Of a stretch of 22,337 nt of DNA, positions 9,801 to 16,712 are shown piece by piece. Position 1 is the stretch's first letter. Every line of letters begins with the position of its first letter. Below the pieces are notes generated by a model. That model was given only the letters and a program-made list of their open reading frames with translations, was not told the origin of the DNA and did not search any database. A program made the position numbers and the translations under genes. The DNA comes from a virus: the IMG/VR virus record IMGVR_UViG_3300009149_000316, positions 1-22,337 of that record; one strand, 5' to 3'.

Positions 9801-10883
9801 CGCAGCAACTTGTCCTTTACCAGTATTTAATATCATACTGTTTGCTCGTTCAATATTTGGTGAATCACTTTCTGATAAAAATATTGAACCAGCATCTTCT
9901 AAATAACTTTTAGGTAATGTAAAACCAAGTAATCTTGATGTGTAATCCGCTACTCTACCACCTGTACCTGAAGGTACTGTAATTTTATAATTAGGTCTAA
10001 ATCCAGCTAATGTCCCATCTTTAATTAAACTTAATATATTATCTTGAACATTTAATCCACCCAATATATCTTCTTGTAAATTAAATGCAGCATTATTTGC
10101 TAAAGATAATGCCAATTGTTGCCCCCCAATTAACCCTAATTTAGTATCATTGACAATTCCTGATGCACCTAACACTCTACCAGCTAATGAACTTCTAAAA
10201 TCAAAATTTGTAACTACACCACCTTTGGCTAAACCTAACCCTTGACCGTTTAATATACTACCAATAACGTTTGACGCTTGAATGGAAGGTGAACCACCTA
10301 AATTCAAACCACCATATTCATCAAGATAACCACCTATTTGTTGAGAAAAACCAGCTGGTTGTAATGAAATCCAATCTGCTGCATCTACTTGACTACTTGA
10401 ATCTAAATATAGGTTTGTTATTGTCGCATTTTTTCTTAATTCAGCATATTCTGTTTTACCTAAAATACCATATTCTTCTACTTCTTGAGATGAACTGGTT
10501 GGATATGAATCCACACCCACTGGTAGAGTTATATCACCAAATAATCCTTGAATTATTGGAATATCTTCAATATTAATTAATGAAGGTGCTGTTTGATTTG
10601 AATTTTTAAATTGATTAGGTAATACTGCTATTTCATATCTAATAAGTCCTTCAGTTTCTAATGGTAAACCAAAAGGTATTACATTTGAATTGTCATTAAT
10701 ACTAGTATCTAATACTGGTTCACCAATTCTCTGACTTCCATTAATTGAAGTTGATATTTGTGGATAAAATGGAAGTAAATTTCTATTTAATAGAAAATCC
10801 CTAATACCATAACTAACGGCAATATCATTGATATTGTTTTTTGTACTAGGTGTAGGGGCTGATGTGTTATAATAAATTGGCAT
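6828..10883 (-). CDS. Baseplate / tail-tube-initiator-like protein with OmpA-like domain
   Basis: I place the start at the ATG at 10883 (MPIYYNTSAP), giving 1351 residues. An in-frame ATG 48 bases upstream would add a hydrophobic leader, but it lies beyond a promoter-like motif. The first ~600 residues are unrecognised and rich in Gly, Asn and Ser. Residues ~655-715 (RIMWFPPYNISF, FIGRGE, TYNNTERTGNLSF, VDHP) and ~1030-1150 (FGRPPVCILRLGDF, NIEYEPLVWDLNPEG) resemble T4 gp48/gp54-type tube-base proteins, which nucleate tube polymerisation. Between them lies an OmpA-like module, ~870-965: ISAYAS, then N-TT-L-A-NG-R-S-AS-V-KDY-L, matching the peptidoglycan-binding signature NX2LSX2RAX2VX3L, and DRRAEVTF at its end. 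Its first strand may be FSIYFPND at ~765-775, implying an internal insertion. This is the first gene of the baseplate operon. Confidence 0.75.
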   Translation of the reverse strand: MPIYYNTSAPTPSTKNNINDIAVSYGIRDFLLNRNLLPFYPQISTSINGSQRIGEPVLDTSINDNSNVIPFGLPLETEGLIRYEIAVLPNQFKNSNQTAPSLINIEDIPIIQGLFGDITLPVGVDSYPTSSSQEVEEYGILGKTEYAELRKNATITNLYLDSSSQVDAADWISLQPAGFSQQIGGYLDEYGGLNLGGSPSIQASNVIGSILNGQGLGLAKGGVVTNFDFRSSLAGRVLGASGIVNDTKLGLIGGQQLALSLANNAAFNLQEDILGGLNVQDNILSLIKDGTLAGFRPNYKITVPSGTGGRVADYTSRLLGFTLPKSYLEDAGSIFLSESDSPNIERANSMILNTGKGQVAALITNVFANINGTSQYDSPDISRFRSGYVPGYKNNQGQKAIESNIYAFGDEDGNVYNFITNGTSLIPEISYNRTNMLEAYGFKGFNTEETGLKGDSYVGNNIKSPTFTWGSNQDNNVNTFPEFNPVIFPKKTLLGKTQQLFNSNGMLNIVSTKGDMNKTSNQIQTSNGGGFSKGSAVIKGDRYTQDGFFDGKKDSAENTYCRSWTTNDRYDQVSKMIRSSGLNKTVPYRFQSNNSTLDEFGFVKVAPYKTDKLYDENNYVGVDPKKYMFSIENLAWSDNWADLPPVEKGMGDLLSGKKGRIMWFPPYNISFNEASNVSWEKNDFIGRGESVYTYNNTERTGNLSFSIVVDHPSYINAFRNPNGPDDNYVASFFAGCVDPNSYFADKLTVSEKSSIAQTQTIIQQTAVLTPEVPPNKFSIYFPNDNVDVGDLLSLGYENGLSASTQIDYTTNPQGTGAGIGSYVGGVTSQTAWNDINNFGLNGWKQPIEIDGVSYSGFSDPAYGPALSTYLDNKCKFCIVKISAYASAQGNASANTTLANGRSASVKDYLLNTLGIFNGKSDSEISKRFPKPTTKTLTGTGCVVGSGQQTDSIDCKQDRRAEVTFEYSNELAAEETIQPQPIVQNNTQQINTKITNRFYNESAYFEQLTNTDKFVFDSFREKIKYFHPSFHSTTPEGLNSRLTFLQQCTRQGPTLEAQGADNLAFGRPPVCILRLGDFYNTKIIIDNINIEYEPLVWDLNPEGSGVQPMIANVNMSFKFIGGSTLMGPINKLQNALSFNYYANAHVYDPRADYIAKVSNQTPIETQTLGTTQGTNLATSEHNSNKPYTIVNGFKDLAKYNDRFLIKETSSTDIPEVNQELASDQTNSGDNVPVMSADEISDTNKDINVNILLDYVRDITNKTAKGNAFINVAVVDGYSKDYDVKFIIFDAIGYPHNLGVGKILTGAQETNFNFSFDYNDDNFNFSDNADFKYQIKMSYLNLDNKAITKDIII

Positions 10884-11129
10884 AAATAATACTTTGTATA
10901 TAAATACTATTATAAGCCAATTTTTTTTCAAATAAACGTCTTTTTAAAAAAAGACAGTATTTCCCCTTAATTTTATCAAAAAATAATCATTTAATTATCA
11001 ATTACTAAATATTTTATATATTTTTATTTTATGATAGGCAAAATTACGGTTTTTTTTTGACATAATCAAGCTAATTAAATAATTATATTCAATAAATTAA
11101 TTAAATAATTAATAATCAATTAAATAAAA
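10884..11129. other. AT-rich intergenic region with repeats
   Basis: This is the longest gene-free stretch in the window. It contains a weak inverted repeat, GTCTTT/AAAGAC, at 10938-10955, which lacks a T-run and is a poor terminator. The half next to the tape measure gene holds AATTAAATAATTA twice exactly (11073-11085 and 11099-11111), plus a related copy starting at 11118. I see no open reading frame and no good terminator for the tape measure transcript, so read-through into the baseplate operon is possible. Confidence 0.6.
10899..10906 (-). promoter_or_regulatory. Candidate promoter element TATTTATA, baseplate operon
   Basis: TATTTATA on the coding strand ends 15 bases before the chosen ATG. 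It is followed by TACAAAGTA, closely matching the sequence upstream of the gene starting at 15007. On its 5' side it touches a 12-mer, CTTATAATAGTA (10916-10905), that also occurs upstream of the tail tube gene. It is one of seven similarly placed motifs in the window. The promoter role is inferred. Confidence 0.4.
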
Positions 11130-11132
11130 TTA
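11073..11132. repeat. AT-only short direct repeats
   Basis: AATTAAATAATTA occurs at 11073-11085 and again at 11099-11111. A diverged copy (AATTAAATAAAATTA) begins at 11118 and runs into the stop of the tape measure gene. The spacings are 26 and 19 bases. The units contain no G or C, so chance similarity in AT-rich DNA is a real alternative. Confidence 0.5.
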
Positions 11133-13706
11133 ATTTTTACCACCATTAATTACTCTAGCTGTTTCGGCATGTATCATATTTGTGATGTTTCTAATGAAAA
11201 CTGGGTCCTTAGATAGGTCAATAAGAGAATGTATTGATATGGGTTGAGTTCCGGGACTGGTTAACTTAATTTCACCACTAAATCTTATATCACCAAACTC
11301 ATGTCTCATTACTCCACCGCTATTTACAGAAGCCGAACCATTATTTTTATTATTAAATTTTGATAAAGCTTCGGCAACTGCACCTCCCGGTTTCATGGCC
11401 AATAATTCATCTTTATTATCAATTGGTGTTATTTTACCACCTTGAATAACACCATTACCTTTTGTAAAATCCTTACCTAAATTCTTTTTATTTCTAGGTA
11501 TTATTCTATTTTTTTCTTTAGGTACCACCCCGTTTTTAATCTTAGGTATTACCCCATCATTAATTGGTGAATTAAAAATAGCATCGTTTGTTGGTTGGTT
11601 AAAAGCATCACCAGCTACATTACCAAATGTACTACCAAGTAGTGCTCCACCACCAACAGCGGCAGCAGACAATGCTAATGAAGCCCCACCTGTGAATGGT
11701 GCTAAAGCCAATCCAAGTAATCCACCAGCAATAGCTCCAGCAGTCCCCCAGTTATCACCTTCCTTTGTTTCTTTATTACCAAGTTTTTTACTTATCTCTC
11801 CACCAAACCAATCACCAGCAGCCCAACCAGCAATACCAGCACCTAAAACACCAATAGATTTTGTTAAAAAACCTAACTTACCACCAAGCATATTTGTTAA
11901 ATTAGATATGGCACCTCCTTTACCAGTAGTTCCAAGATTAAAACCTTGAGCTAAAGTTATTCCATTCAGTATCCAATTCGCTTTCCCAAATAACCACCCT
12001 AAAGCTTTAAAACTTAATACTGTTGCGAGAGTACCCGTAGGTCCAAGCCAAAGACCAATTTCTGCAACTGTTTTAACAAATCCAGCTCCAAATTTGGCTA
12101 ATTCGCCAATATTTTTTCCTAATTCTTTTAATTCATTTTTAAACTTTTCATTCTTAAACAAATCTTTAATCAAAGGACCTAATACTTGGTCAATACCATC
12201 AACAATAGGTAACATTGTTGTTTTAACCATATTTATCAGATTGGTAATTTTCTCATCAAAACTAACAGCTGCTTTAGCTCTTTCAGCTAAAGTTTTTTTA
12301 TTCTGCATTTCGGATTTTATTAATTGTTGACCACTAATACCTAAATCTTTTATTAATTTTTTATCACCCTTAACATCAATAATAAATGCGTTTCCTTTTT
12401 CATCCAATTGTGCTGTATTGGTTAAAAATTCTTGCATTTCTTTTCCTTCTTCTCCACCACCAATGCTAAACGAAAGTTGTTTTTTTATTTTGGTAAATTT
12501 TGCAGCATTCTTACCAGCTTGTGCTAAATCTTCATAAGCAATACCTGTTTGTTCAGCTATTTTTCTTAATCTATGCATTTCAAGTGAAGTTATATCAAAT
12601 TCACCAGTTTTACTATTAAAAATAGCACTTGATTCAGCTGCTTTACCAATTTCTTCAGTTAAACCAGCCATATCATTTCTAGCCATATACATCAAATGAA
12701 ATGGGTCTGACATTTTAGCCCAAGACCCACCTAATACTTGTAATTGTGCTGACATTTCAACTGCACCATCAATATCAAATAACTTCTCAGCCATATTACT
12801 AGCAAAGTTCATATCAACACCTAACTTAGAAACAGTTTGAGCCATCTTAGCTAGACCTTTAACACCACCTTTGAAGTTATACTTGTTTAACATTTTCATG
12901 TTATTCTGGATGTTCTTAACTACCTTAGATGAGTTGATACCTATCTTGCTAGTATTATTTAAAGTATCTTCAATATATTTAGCAGTTCTTTCAGCTGAAT
13001 ATCCTTGTTGTTCAAATTCGGCTGTTAATTTAGCAGCACCTTCAACACCTAATGTCGTAGCAGCTGCCATTGCAGAAATAGCTTGAGTACCTTCATTACC
13101 TAATAAAACGCTTCTACCTAATTCTTCACTAAAAGAAGATTGTAATTTGGCTAACTCTTTAACACCCATTCCCCACTCATTGGTTGAAAGAGCTGTTTCT
13201 CTAATAGATGTAGATAATGTTTTAGCTCGTCCACCAAGTAAACCCATTTCCAAGCTTGATTGCTTGATGGATTTATCCATTTCAAATAATCCCCAACTTT
13301 TTAGTTTACCAAAAGAGTTTTTGAAGAAATCTGGAACTTTATGGAAATTTTTAACCATGCCAGCACCCATGCTGGTAAATGTCATTTTTAATTTTTTAGC
13401 CTCTTTAAGTTGGTCAATAAGTATTTTCTTCTGCTCTAACAACTCATCTGTTTGTGCATTTAATACTTGTAGCTTATTTTTAGCTTCTTCTAATCTGGTA
13501 GCATCACCAGCTCTCAGAGCATCAAGTATTTCTTCTTGAAATAAAAGTGCTTTCTTTTCATTATCAGCAATAGTTTTATTTAAAGCTTTAGCTTTATTTA
13601 AACCAGCAATATATGCGTCAAGCCCAGAATTTATTTCTTGTTGTGCTGCCGCTTGCTCTTTTAAAAGTCTAAGTTGTTCTTTTAATTCTTTTTTACTTAA
13701 AGCCAT
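11130..13706 (-). CDS. Tail tape measure protein
   Basis: This 858-residue protein has the architecture of a tape measure protein, which sets tail length, occupies the tube lumen and is ejected ahead of the DNA. The first ~110 residues are strongly charged and heptad-like (KKELKEQLRLLKEQ), predicting a coiled coil. The middle (~130-480) is helical and Ala/Lys-rich. Hydrophobic Gly/Ala segments, which could insert into the host inner membrane, lie at about 560-590, 615-640 and 655-700 (for example GAIAGGLLGLALAPFTGG). After them come three tandem octapeptides (DGVIPKIK, NGVVPKEK, NRIIPRNK). I see no lysozyme or peptidase motif. The ATG lies 2 bases after the stop of the upstream gene, so the pair is probably translationally coupled. 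Its position downstream of the chaperone and tube genes matches normal tail synteny. Confidence 0.85.
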   Translation of the reverse strand: MALSKKELKEQLRLLKEQAAAQQEINSGLDAYIAGLNKAKALNKTIADNEKKALLFQEEILDALRAGDATRLEEAKNKLQVLNAQTDELLEQKKILIDQLKEAKKLKMTFTSMGAGMVKNFHKVPDFFKNSFGKLKSWGLFEMDKSIKQSSLEMGLLGGRAKTLSTSIRETALSTNEWGMGVKELAKLQSSFSEELGRSVLLGNEGTQAISAMAAATTLGVEGAAKLTAEFEQQGYSAERTAKYIEDTLNNTSKIGINSSKVVKNIQNNMKMLNKYNFKGGVKGLAKMAQTVSKLGVDMNFASNMAEKLFDIDGAVEMSAQLQVLGGSWAKMSDPFHLMYMARNDMAGLTEEIGKAAESSAIFNSKTGEFDITSLEMHRLRKIAEQTGIAYEDLAQAGKNAAKFTKIKKQLSFSIGGGEEGKEMQEFLTNTAQLDEKGNAFIIDVKGDKKLIKDLGISGQQLIKSEMQNKKTLAERAKAAVSFDEKITNLINMVKTTMLPIVDGIDQVLGPLIKDLFKNEKFKNELKELGKNIGELAKFGAGFVKTVAEIGLWLGPTGTLATVLSFKALGWLFGKANWILNGITLAQGFNLGTTGKGGAISNLTNMLGGKLGFLTKSIGVLGAGIAGWAAGDWFGGEISKKLGNKETKEGDNWGTAGAIAGGLLGLALAPFTGGASLALSAAAVGGGALLGSTFGNVAGDAFNQPTNDAIFNSPINDGVIPKIKNGVVPKEKNRIIPRNKKNLGKDFTKGNGVIQGGKITPIDNKDELLAMKPGGAVAEALSKFNNKNNGSASVNSGGVMRHEFGDIRFSGEIKLTSPGTQPISIHSLIDLSKDPVFIRNITNMIHAETARVINGGKN
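11487..11558 (-). repeat. 24-bp in-frame tandem repeat in the tape measure gene
   Basis: Three consecutive 24-base units encode DGVIPKIK, NGVVPKEK and NRIIPRNK. The consensus is a polar residue, G or R, two aliphatic residues, then P-K/R-x-K. The DNA units have diverged, so the repeat is not recent. It lies just after the last hydrophobic segment of the protein. Confidence 0.7.
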
Positions 13707-13708
13707 TT

Positions 13709-15007
13709 TTATTTATTTTTTTTTAATGATTTATAACCACCTTCATTATAGAATTTTAGAAGAACCTCAAATTTATTTCCTTCATCAACATCTTTTTTAT
13801 ACTTAACAATCTCACATTCAAATACATCTAATTTATCAGGATATTCATCTCTAACATAAATTTTATATTTACTATTTTTCAATTCAATTCCGTTTTCGTT
13901 TCTTATAATTTTTGCACTATACTTTTCATCAGTTTTTAACTCAATATCGCCTAAACTATATGGTTTAATTGGAGTATATGATACTATTTCATGTTTAATA
14001 AATTGTTTTCCTATTTTTTCAGATATTTCTTTATTCCTGTATTTATTAACTAATTGAAGAGTTGCTAAGATACCAGTACCTGTTGCTTTTTTACCTTTAA
14101 GTTCGGACATAAATAAATTCCATAAACTTGGGGCTTTATAAAAAGCTGCTTTTAAATTAGGGTCATTTAAAATATAATCATAAGCTTTTTTAGCGTCTGA
14201 TTGTAATTCATCAGCATCCGTTCCTAAAGTATCTTCTGGTTCAGCATCTGGTTTAGCATCTGGTTCTGCTGTTGGTTCTGGTTTATTATTTGTAGAAAAA
14301 GATACTTTTTTTATTAAAATATTAAAAACAAATTTATTATTTTCTTCACCTCTATTAACGCCTACTGTTTTAAACATAATATTACCATTATCATCATAAA
14401 AAGGGTTTTTAGATAAATCTATTGTAAGTATAACTGGTTGTGATTTAGAACCTTGTTTCCTTAGTTCTAACATAACACTATTGTTGTTTTTTTTAATTAC
14501 ATCAGCATCATATTTATATTTCGAATCAAAAAAGATTTCATCACCAATATCTAAATTTTTTAATTGTTCATAATAATCATTGATTAAATCTGTTGGAGAT
14601 TTATCTAATTCATGGTCTAATTCAATTGAGTCCATTGGAGAACCACTTTTTAAATCATTTTCATCTTTAAAAACCTTTAACCCAATAACGTTGTTAATAG
14701 TTATTGAACCACAACTACCAAAACTAACTTTAAATGTGTTACCATAAACCATGGTATTAAAGTTGGCATCAATACTACAACCTTTTGATTTGGTATTTTT
14801 GTTTATATCTTTTATTACTTTATGGCCATTAACTTCACCTAACGCAAAATCGTATTCACCATTAGAATTTGTAATAACAGAAAAGAACTTAGCTGTTGGG
14901 TTATCATTAAAAAATAATGTTAAATCTTGTGGTTCTGGTGCTTTTCTCGCTTCGTTTAAATATGGTTCTATTAACTTATAAAGTCTTTCATTTAATATTT
15001 TATTCAT
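13709..15007 (-). CDS. Unrecognised virion-type protein
   Basis: The reading frame is open from 15022, but I prefer the ATG at 15007 (MNKILNERLYKLIEP, 432 residues) because the upstream ATG is embedded in the TATTTATG promoter-like motif. The first ~20 residues look like an amphipathic helix. A β-rich, Asn/Lys/Asp-rich region follows, then an acidic Pro/Glu/Asp linker (around PEPTAEPDAKPDAEPED, ~255-275), a compact helical part (KAAFYKAPSLWNLFMSELKG, then GILATLQLVNKYRNK) and a final β-rich segment. I recognise no catalytic motif. It lies between the tail assembly chaperone and the tape measure gene, 2 bases from the latter, so a tail or head-tail structural role is likely by position only. 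The residue positions are estimates. Confidence 0.6.
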   Translation of the reverse strand: MNKILNERLYKLIEPYLNEARKAPEPQDLTLFFNDNPTAKFFSVITNSNGEYDFALGEVNGHKVIKDINKNTKSKGCSIDANFNTMVYGNTFKVSFGSCGSITINNVIGLKVFKDENDLKSGSPMDSIELDHELDKSPTDLINDYYEQLKNLDIGDEIFFDSKYKYDADVIKKNNNSVMLELRKQGSKSQPVILTIDLSKNPFYDDNGNIMFKTVGVNRGEENNKFVFNILIKKVSFSTNNKPEPTAEPDAKPDAEPEDTLGTDADELQSDAKKAYDYILNDPNLKAAFYKAPSLWNLFMSELKGKKATGTGILATLQLVNKYRNKEISEKIGKQFIKHEIVSYTPIKPYSLGDIELKTDEKYSAKIIRNENGIELKNSKYKIYVRDEYPDKLDVFECEIVKYKKDVDEGNKFEVLLKFYNEGGYKSLKKNK

Positions 15008-15020
15008 AACTACTTTATAC

Positions 15021-15028
15021 ATAAATAT
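15021..15028 (-). promoter_or_regulatory. Candidate promoter element TATTTAT before 15007 gene
   Basis: The coding strand reads AATAGATATTTATGTATAAAGTAGTT and then the chosen ATG. Apart from one inserted base, it parallels the AATAGTATTTATATACAAAGTA found before the baseplate operon. It follows directly after the hairpin terminator at 15040-15066, as expected for a promoter opening a new unit. Confidence 0.4.
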
Positions 15029-15039
15029 CTATTAAACTA

Positions 15040-15066
15040 AAATTCCCCACTTTAGGTGGGGAATTT
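15040..15066 (-). terminator. Intrinsic terminator after the tail assembly chaperone
   Basis: AAATTCCCCAC (15040-15050) pairs perfectly with GTGGGGAATTT (15056-15066) around a TTTAG loop, giving an 11-bp stem. It adjoins the stop codon of the chaperone extension frame (15069-15067) and precedes the next gene. T-rich flanks on both sides mean it could work in either direction. Confidence 0.85.
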
Positions 15067-15345
15067 TTATGTGTTTTTTATTTCGCCAGCTTTTATTTTA
15101 TTTTTGAGTGCTTCTCCACTAACTTTTGTGGTTCTAGAACCTTTAGAATTTTTAGAAACAGCTTGTTGTTTCATCTCTTCTGCCTGTTCTTCACGCTCTC
15201 TAGCGTCTTTACTTAATAACCCTAAAAAGAATCTTCGTTCATATGTTGGCATTAACATTATATCTGAATAAGACATATTCTTCAAATGCTGAGTACAAAT
15301 GTAAATTTCTTCTAAAAGAGGTATTTTATAACTAGAGGTCAGGCC
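15067..15345 (-). CDS. Frameshift-expressed C-terminal extension of tail assembly chaperone
   Basis: This frame ends at 15067 and is open upstream into the end of the preceding chaperone gene. It contains no ATG or GTG before the codon for Met at LKNMSYSDIM. Residues PLLEEIYICTQHLKN, followed by MSYSDIMLMPTYERRFFLGLL and a charged helix (REREEQAEEMKQQ), have the look of the T part of phage G/GT chaperones and gp51-like proteins. The conserved-looking EEIY segment lies before the only possible late starts (TTG at 15285, ATG at 15276), so an independent start would remove it. I therefore annotate this as the product of frameshifting at the T7 run at 15352-15346. The fusion would be 512 residues (+1 shift) or 513 (-2 shift). 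Separate translation from the TTG or the internal ATG remains the alternative. Confidence 0.65.
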   Translation of the reverse strand, partial: GLTSSYKIPLLEEIYICTQHLKNMSYSDIMLMPTYERRFFLGLLSKDAREREEQAEEMKQQAVSKNSKGSRTTKVSGEALKNKIKAGEIKNT

Positions 15346-16606
15346 AAAAAAACCTGAGGTTAAGTGGAAGAAAGGTTTCTATGGAACCACCTCCGGGGGT
15401 TCCAACCGTGATATTCAAATCAACACCACTTTCAATTTCTTCAACATATTTAGTAAATTCTTTCCCTTCAAGTAATCTAATTGAACGAACAAATTGTCTG
15501 ATAACATTTCTATCTCTAGACCCATTAACTTCAACAATCATTCTATCTAATGAATAAATTGAAGTATTGTTAACTAAACCACCTTGTTTTGTTTCCGCAT
15601 CAACTATTTTACTTATATCATCGATATCACCACAATTTAAAAATCTAAATTTAATTTGTGTTTTAGATAATTTCATTTCATAATCAAAAAGACCTTCACT
15701 ATCAGGTTCGGCACCTAATTTTTTATAATTTAGATTATTCAAATCGATATCTATATCAAATGGTTCATCTTTTTCATCCAACATTGTAACTGGATACATT
15801 TCACCATAACCTGTAGCTCTTAACCAAATCATTATAGCATTTCTATCTCCAACATGTAAGTCTCTATATCTTAACCCTTCTTCGAGTAATTTTCTATTTA
15901 TTAAAATTTCTAAAAACTCACCGCTTTCTAATAGATTAGGACTTGTAAGTATATTTTCATCAGAAGTAGTCATATAAGATAATCTTACCGATGGTTTTTT
16001 ATTTTTATATATTTTACCTTCAGATGGTAAAGGTATCACATCAAATGGTGAATTATAATTAGGCTGACTCAAACTAACTATATTTGGGTCGATACTTGAT
16101 GGGTTTTTACCAAACGACTCAATGTTTTTAGCGATAGGCTCTCTAAATGGTTCTGGTTCTCTTTCTTGCATATTTTTTGGTTTTATTTCTTCTAATGGTA
16201 ATTCTCTATTCATAGCATCATCTAATTGTTTTTGATACTTCTCAATCATAATTTTATTTCTTTCCAGTTGTTGGTCACGAAGGTCTAGCTGATTTTGGCT
16301 ATGATTTTCTGTTGCTTTACCATAAGAAATAACTGCTTGTTTTTCTATTTGTTTTTCTGCGAATTCGGATTCTATTACAACACCACTTTCATCACGCATT
16401 CTTAATTGTTCTTCGGTTCTTTTTTTCATTTGCTCAAGAGCACTAAGTTGTCCTGTTGGCAAATCATCAGAAGATGATTTTTCAAAAACTTCTCTTGTTA
16501 TTAGTTTTGTTTCTTCATCGTACTTTTCTGAACCATAGGTTGCAAAATTTTCATCGTTTGGTTTTTTACTTCCAGAATTTGGAAATACGTTTGGTTTTTT
16601 ATCCAT
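15332..16606 (-). CDS. Tail assembly chaperone, gp26-like (G-type product)
   Basis: This 424-residue protein has a charged, probably disordered or coiled-coil N-terminal half (~1-185; for example LRDQQLERNKIMIEKYQKQL). The C-terminal domain from about residue 190 begins FDVIPLPSEGKIYKNKKPSV and continues MTTSDENILTSPNLL, a segment seen in T4 gp26-like proteins (T4_baseplate family). The protein ends LRFFWPDL, a typical terminus for the family. T4 gp26 is ~208 residues, so the N-terminal half here is additional. Such proteins act as assembly factors binding the tape measure protein before tube polymerisation. The gene lies between tube and tape measure, the usual location for G/GT chaperones, and its last codons contain a T7 run leading to the extension frame described separately. 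Regulation is probably through its own TATTTATT motif at 16643-16636. Confidence 0.75.
   Translation of the reverse strand: MDKKPNVFPNSGSKKPNDENFATYGSEKYDEETKLITREVFEKSSSDDLPTGQLSALEQMKKRTEEQLRMRDESGVVIESEFAEKQIEKQAVISYGKATENHSQNQLDLRDQQLERNKIMIEKYQKQLDDAMNRELPLEEIKPKNMQEREPEPFREPIAKNIESFGKNPSSIDPNIVSLSQPNYNSPFDVIPLPSEGKIYKNKKPSVRLSYMTTSDENILTSPNLLESGEFLEILINRKLLEEGLRYRDLHVGDRNAIMIWLRATGYGEMYPVTMLDEKDEPFDIDIDLNNLNYKKLGAEPDSEGLFDYEMKLSKTQIKFRFLNCGDIDDISKIVDAETKQGGLVNNTSIYSLDRMIVEVNGSRDRNVIRQFVRSIRLLEGKEFTKYVEEIESGVDLNITVGTPGGGSIETFLPLNLRFFWPDL
15346..15352 (-). promoter_or_regulatory. Candidate programmed frameshift site (T7 run)
   Basis: On the coding strand AGG-TTT-TTT-TGG ends the zero frame nine bases before the last sense codons and TAG stop. 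After decoding the two Phe codons, a -2 slip or a +1 slip on the T7 run keeps the Phe tRNA paired with TTT. Either slip enters the frame GGC-CTG-ACC that is open to 15067. A -1 slip gives TTG-GCC-TGA and stops at once. Confidence 0.6.
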
Positions 16607-16635
16607 GTTAAAACTTTAAATTTATATTATTTTAA

Positions 16636-16643
16636 AATAAATA
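16636..16643 (-). promoter_or_regulatory. Candidate promoter element TATTTATT before chaperone gene
   Basis: The coding strand reads ATATATTTATTTTAAAAT, 29 bases before the chaperone ATG and just downstream of the terminator at 16687-16710. The same ATATATTTATT core occurs before the tail tube gene. Confidence 0.4.
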
Positions 16644-16686
16644 TATGATTTAAGATTTTTTTGTAAACATAATAAAAATAAAATAA

Positions 16687-16710
16687 AAAAACCACCCATA
16701 GGTGGTTTTT
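16687..16710 (-). terminator. Intrinsic terminator after tail tube / 36-residue gene
   Basis: On the coding strand AAAAACCACC pairs with GGTGGTTTTT around a four-base loop (10-bp stem), followed by a T-rich tract continuing TTATTTTATTTTT. It begins 3 bases after the stop codon of the 36-residue gene and would end the tail tube transcript. Confidence 0.85.
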
Positions 16711-16712
16711 AA

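Noticed and set aside
10884-10931. Signal peptide (MKKNWLIIVFIYKVLF) on the baseplate protein
   Set aside because: The 16 extra codons overlap the TATTTATA/CTTATAATAGTA promoter-like elements, and phage baseplate proteins assemble in the cytoplasm. The ATG at 10883 is more likely.
10938-10955. GTCTTTTT...AAAAAGAC as a terminator
   Set aside because: It has only a short A/T stem with two or six loop bases and no T-run on the minus strand. It is kept only as a weak inverted repeat.
15056-15271. Plus-strand 71-residue frame opposite the chaperone extension
   Set aside because: It begins inside the terminator stem and is antisense to a frame with family-like sequence.
15067-15285. Independent 72-residue gene starting at the TTG at 15285
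   Set aside because: The same frame is open upstream and encodes a conserved-looking EEIY segment. No ATG, GTG or ribosome binding site favours the TTG, so frameshift expression explains the layout better.
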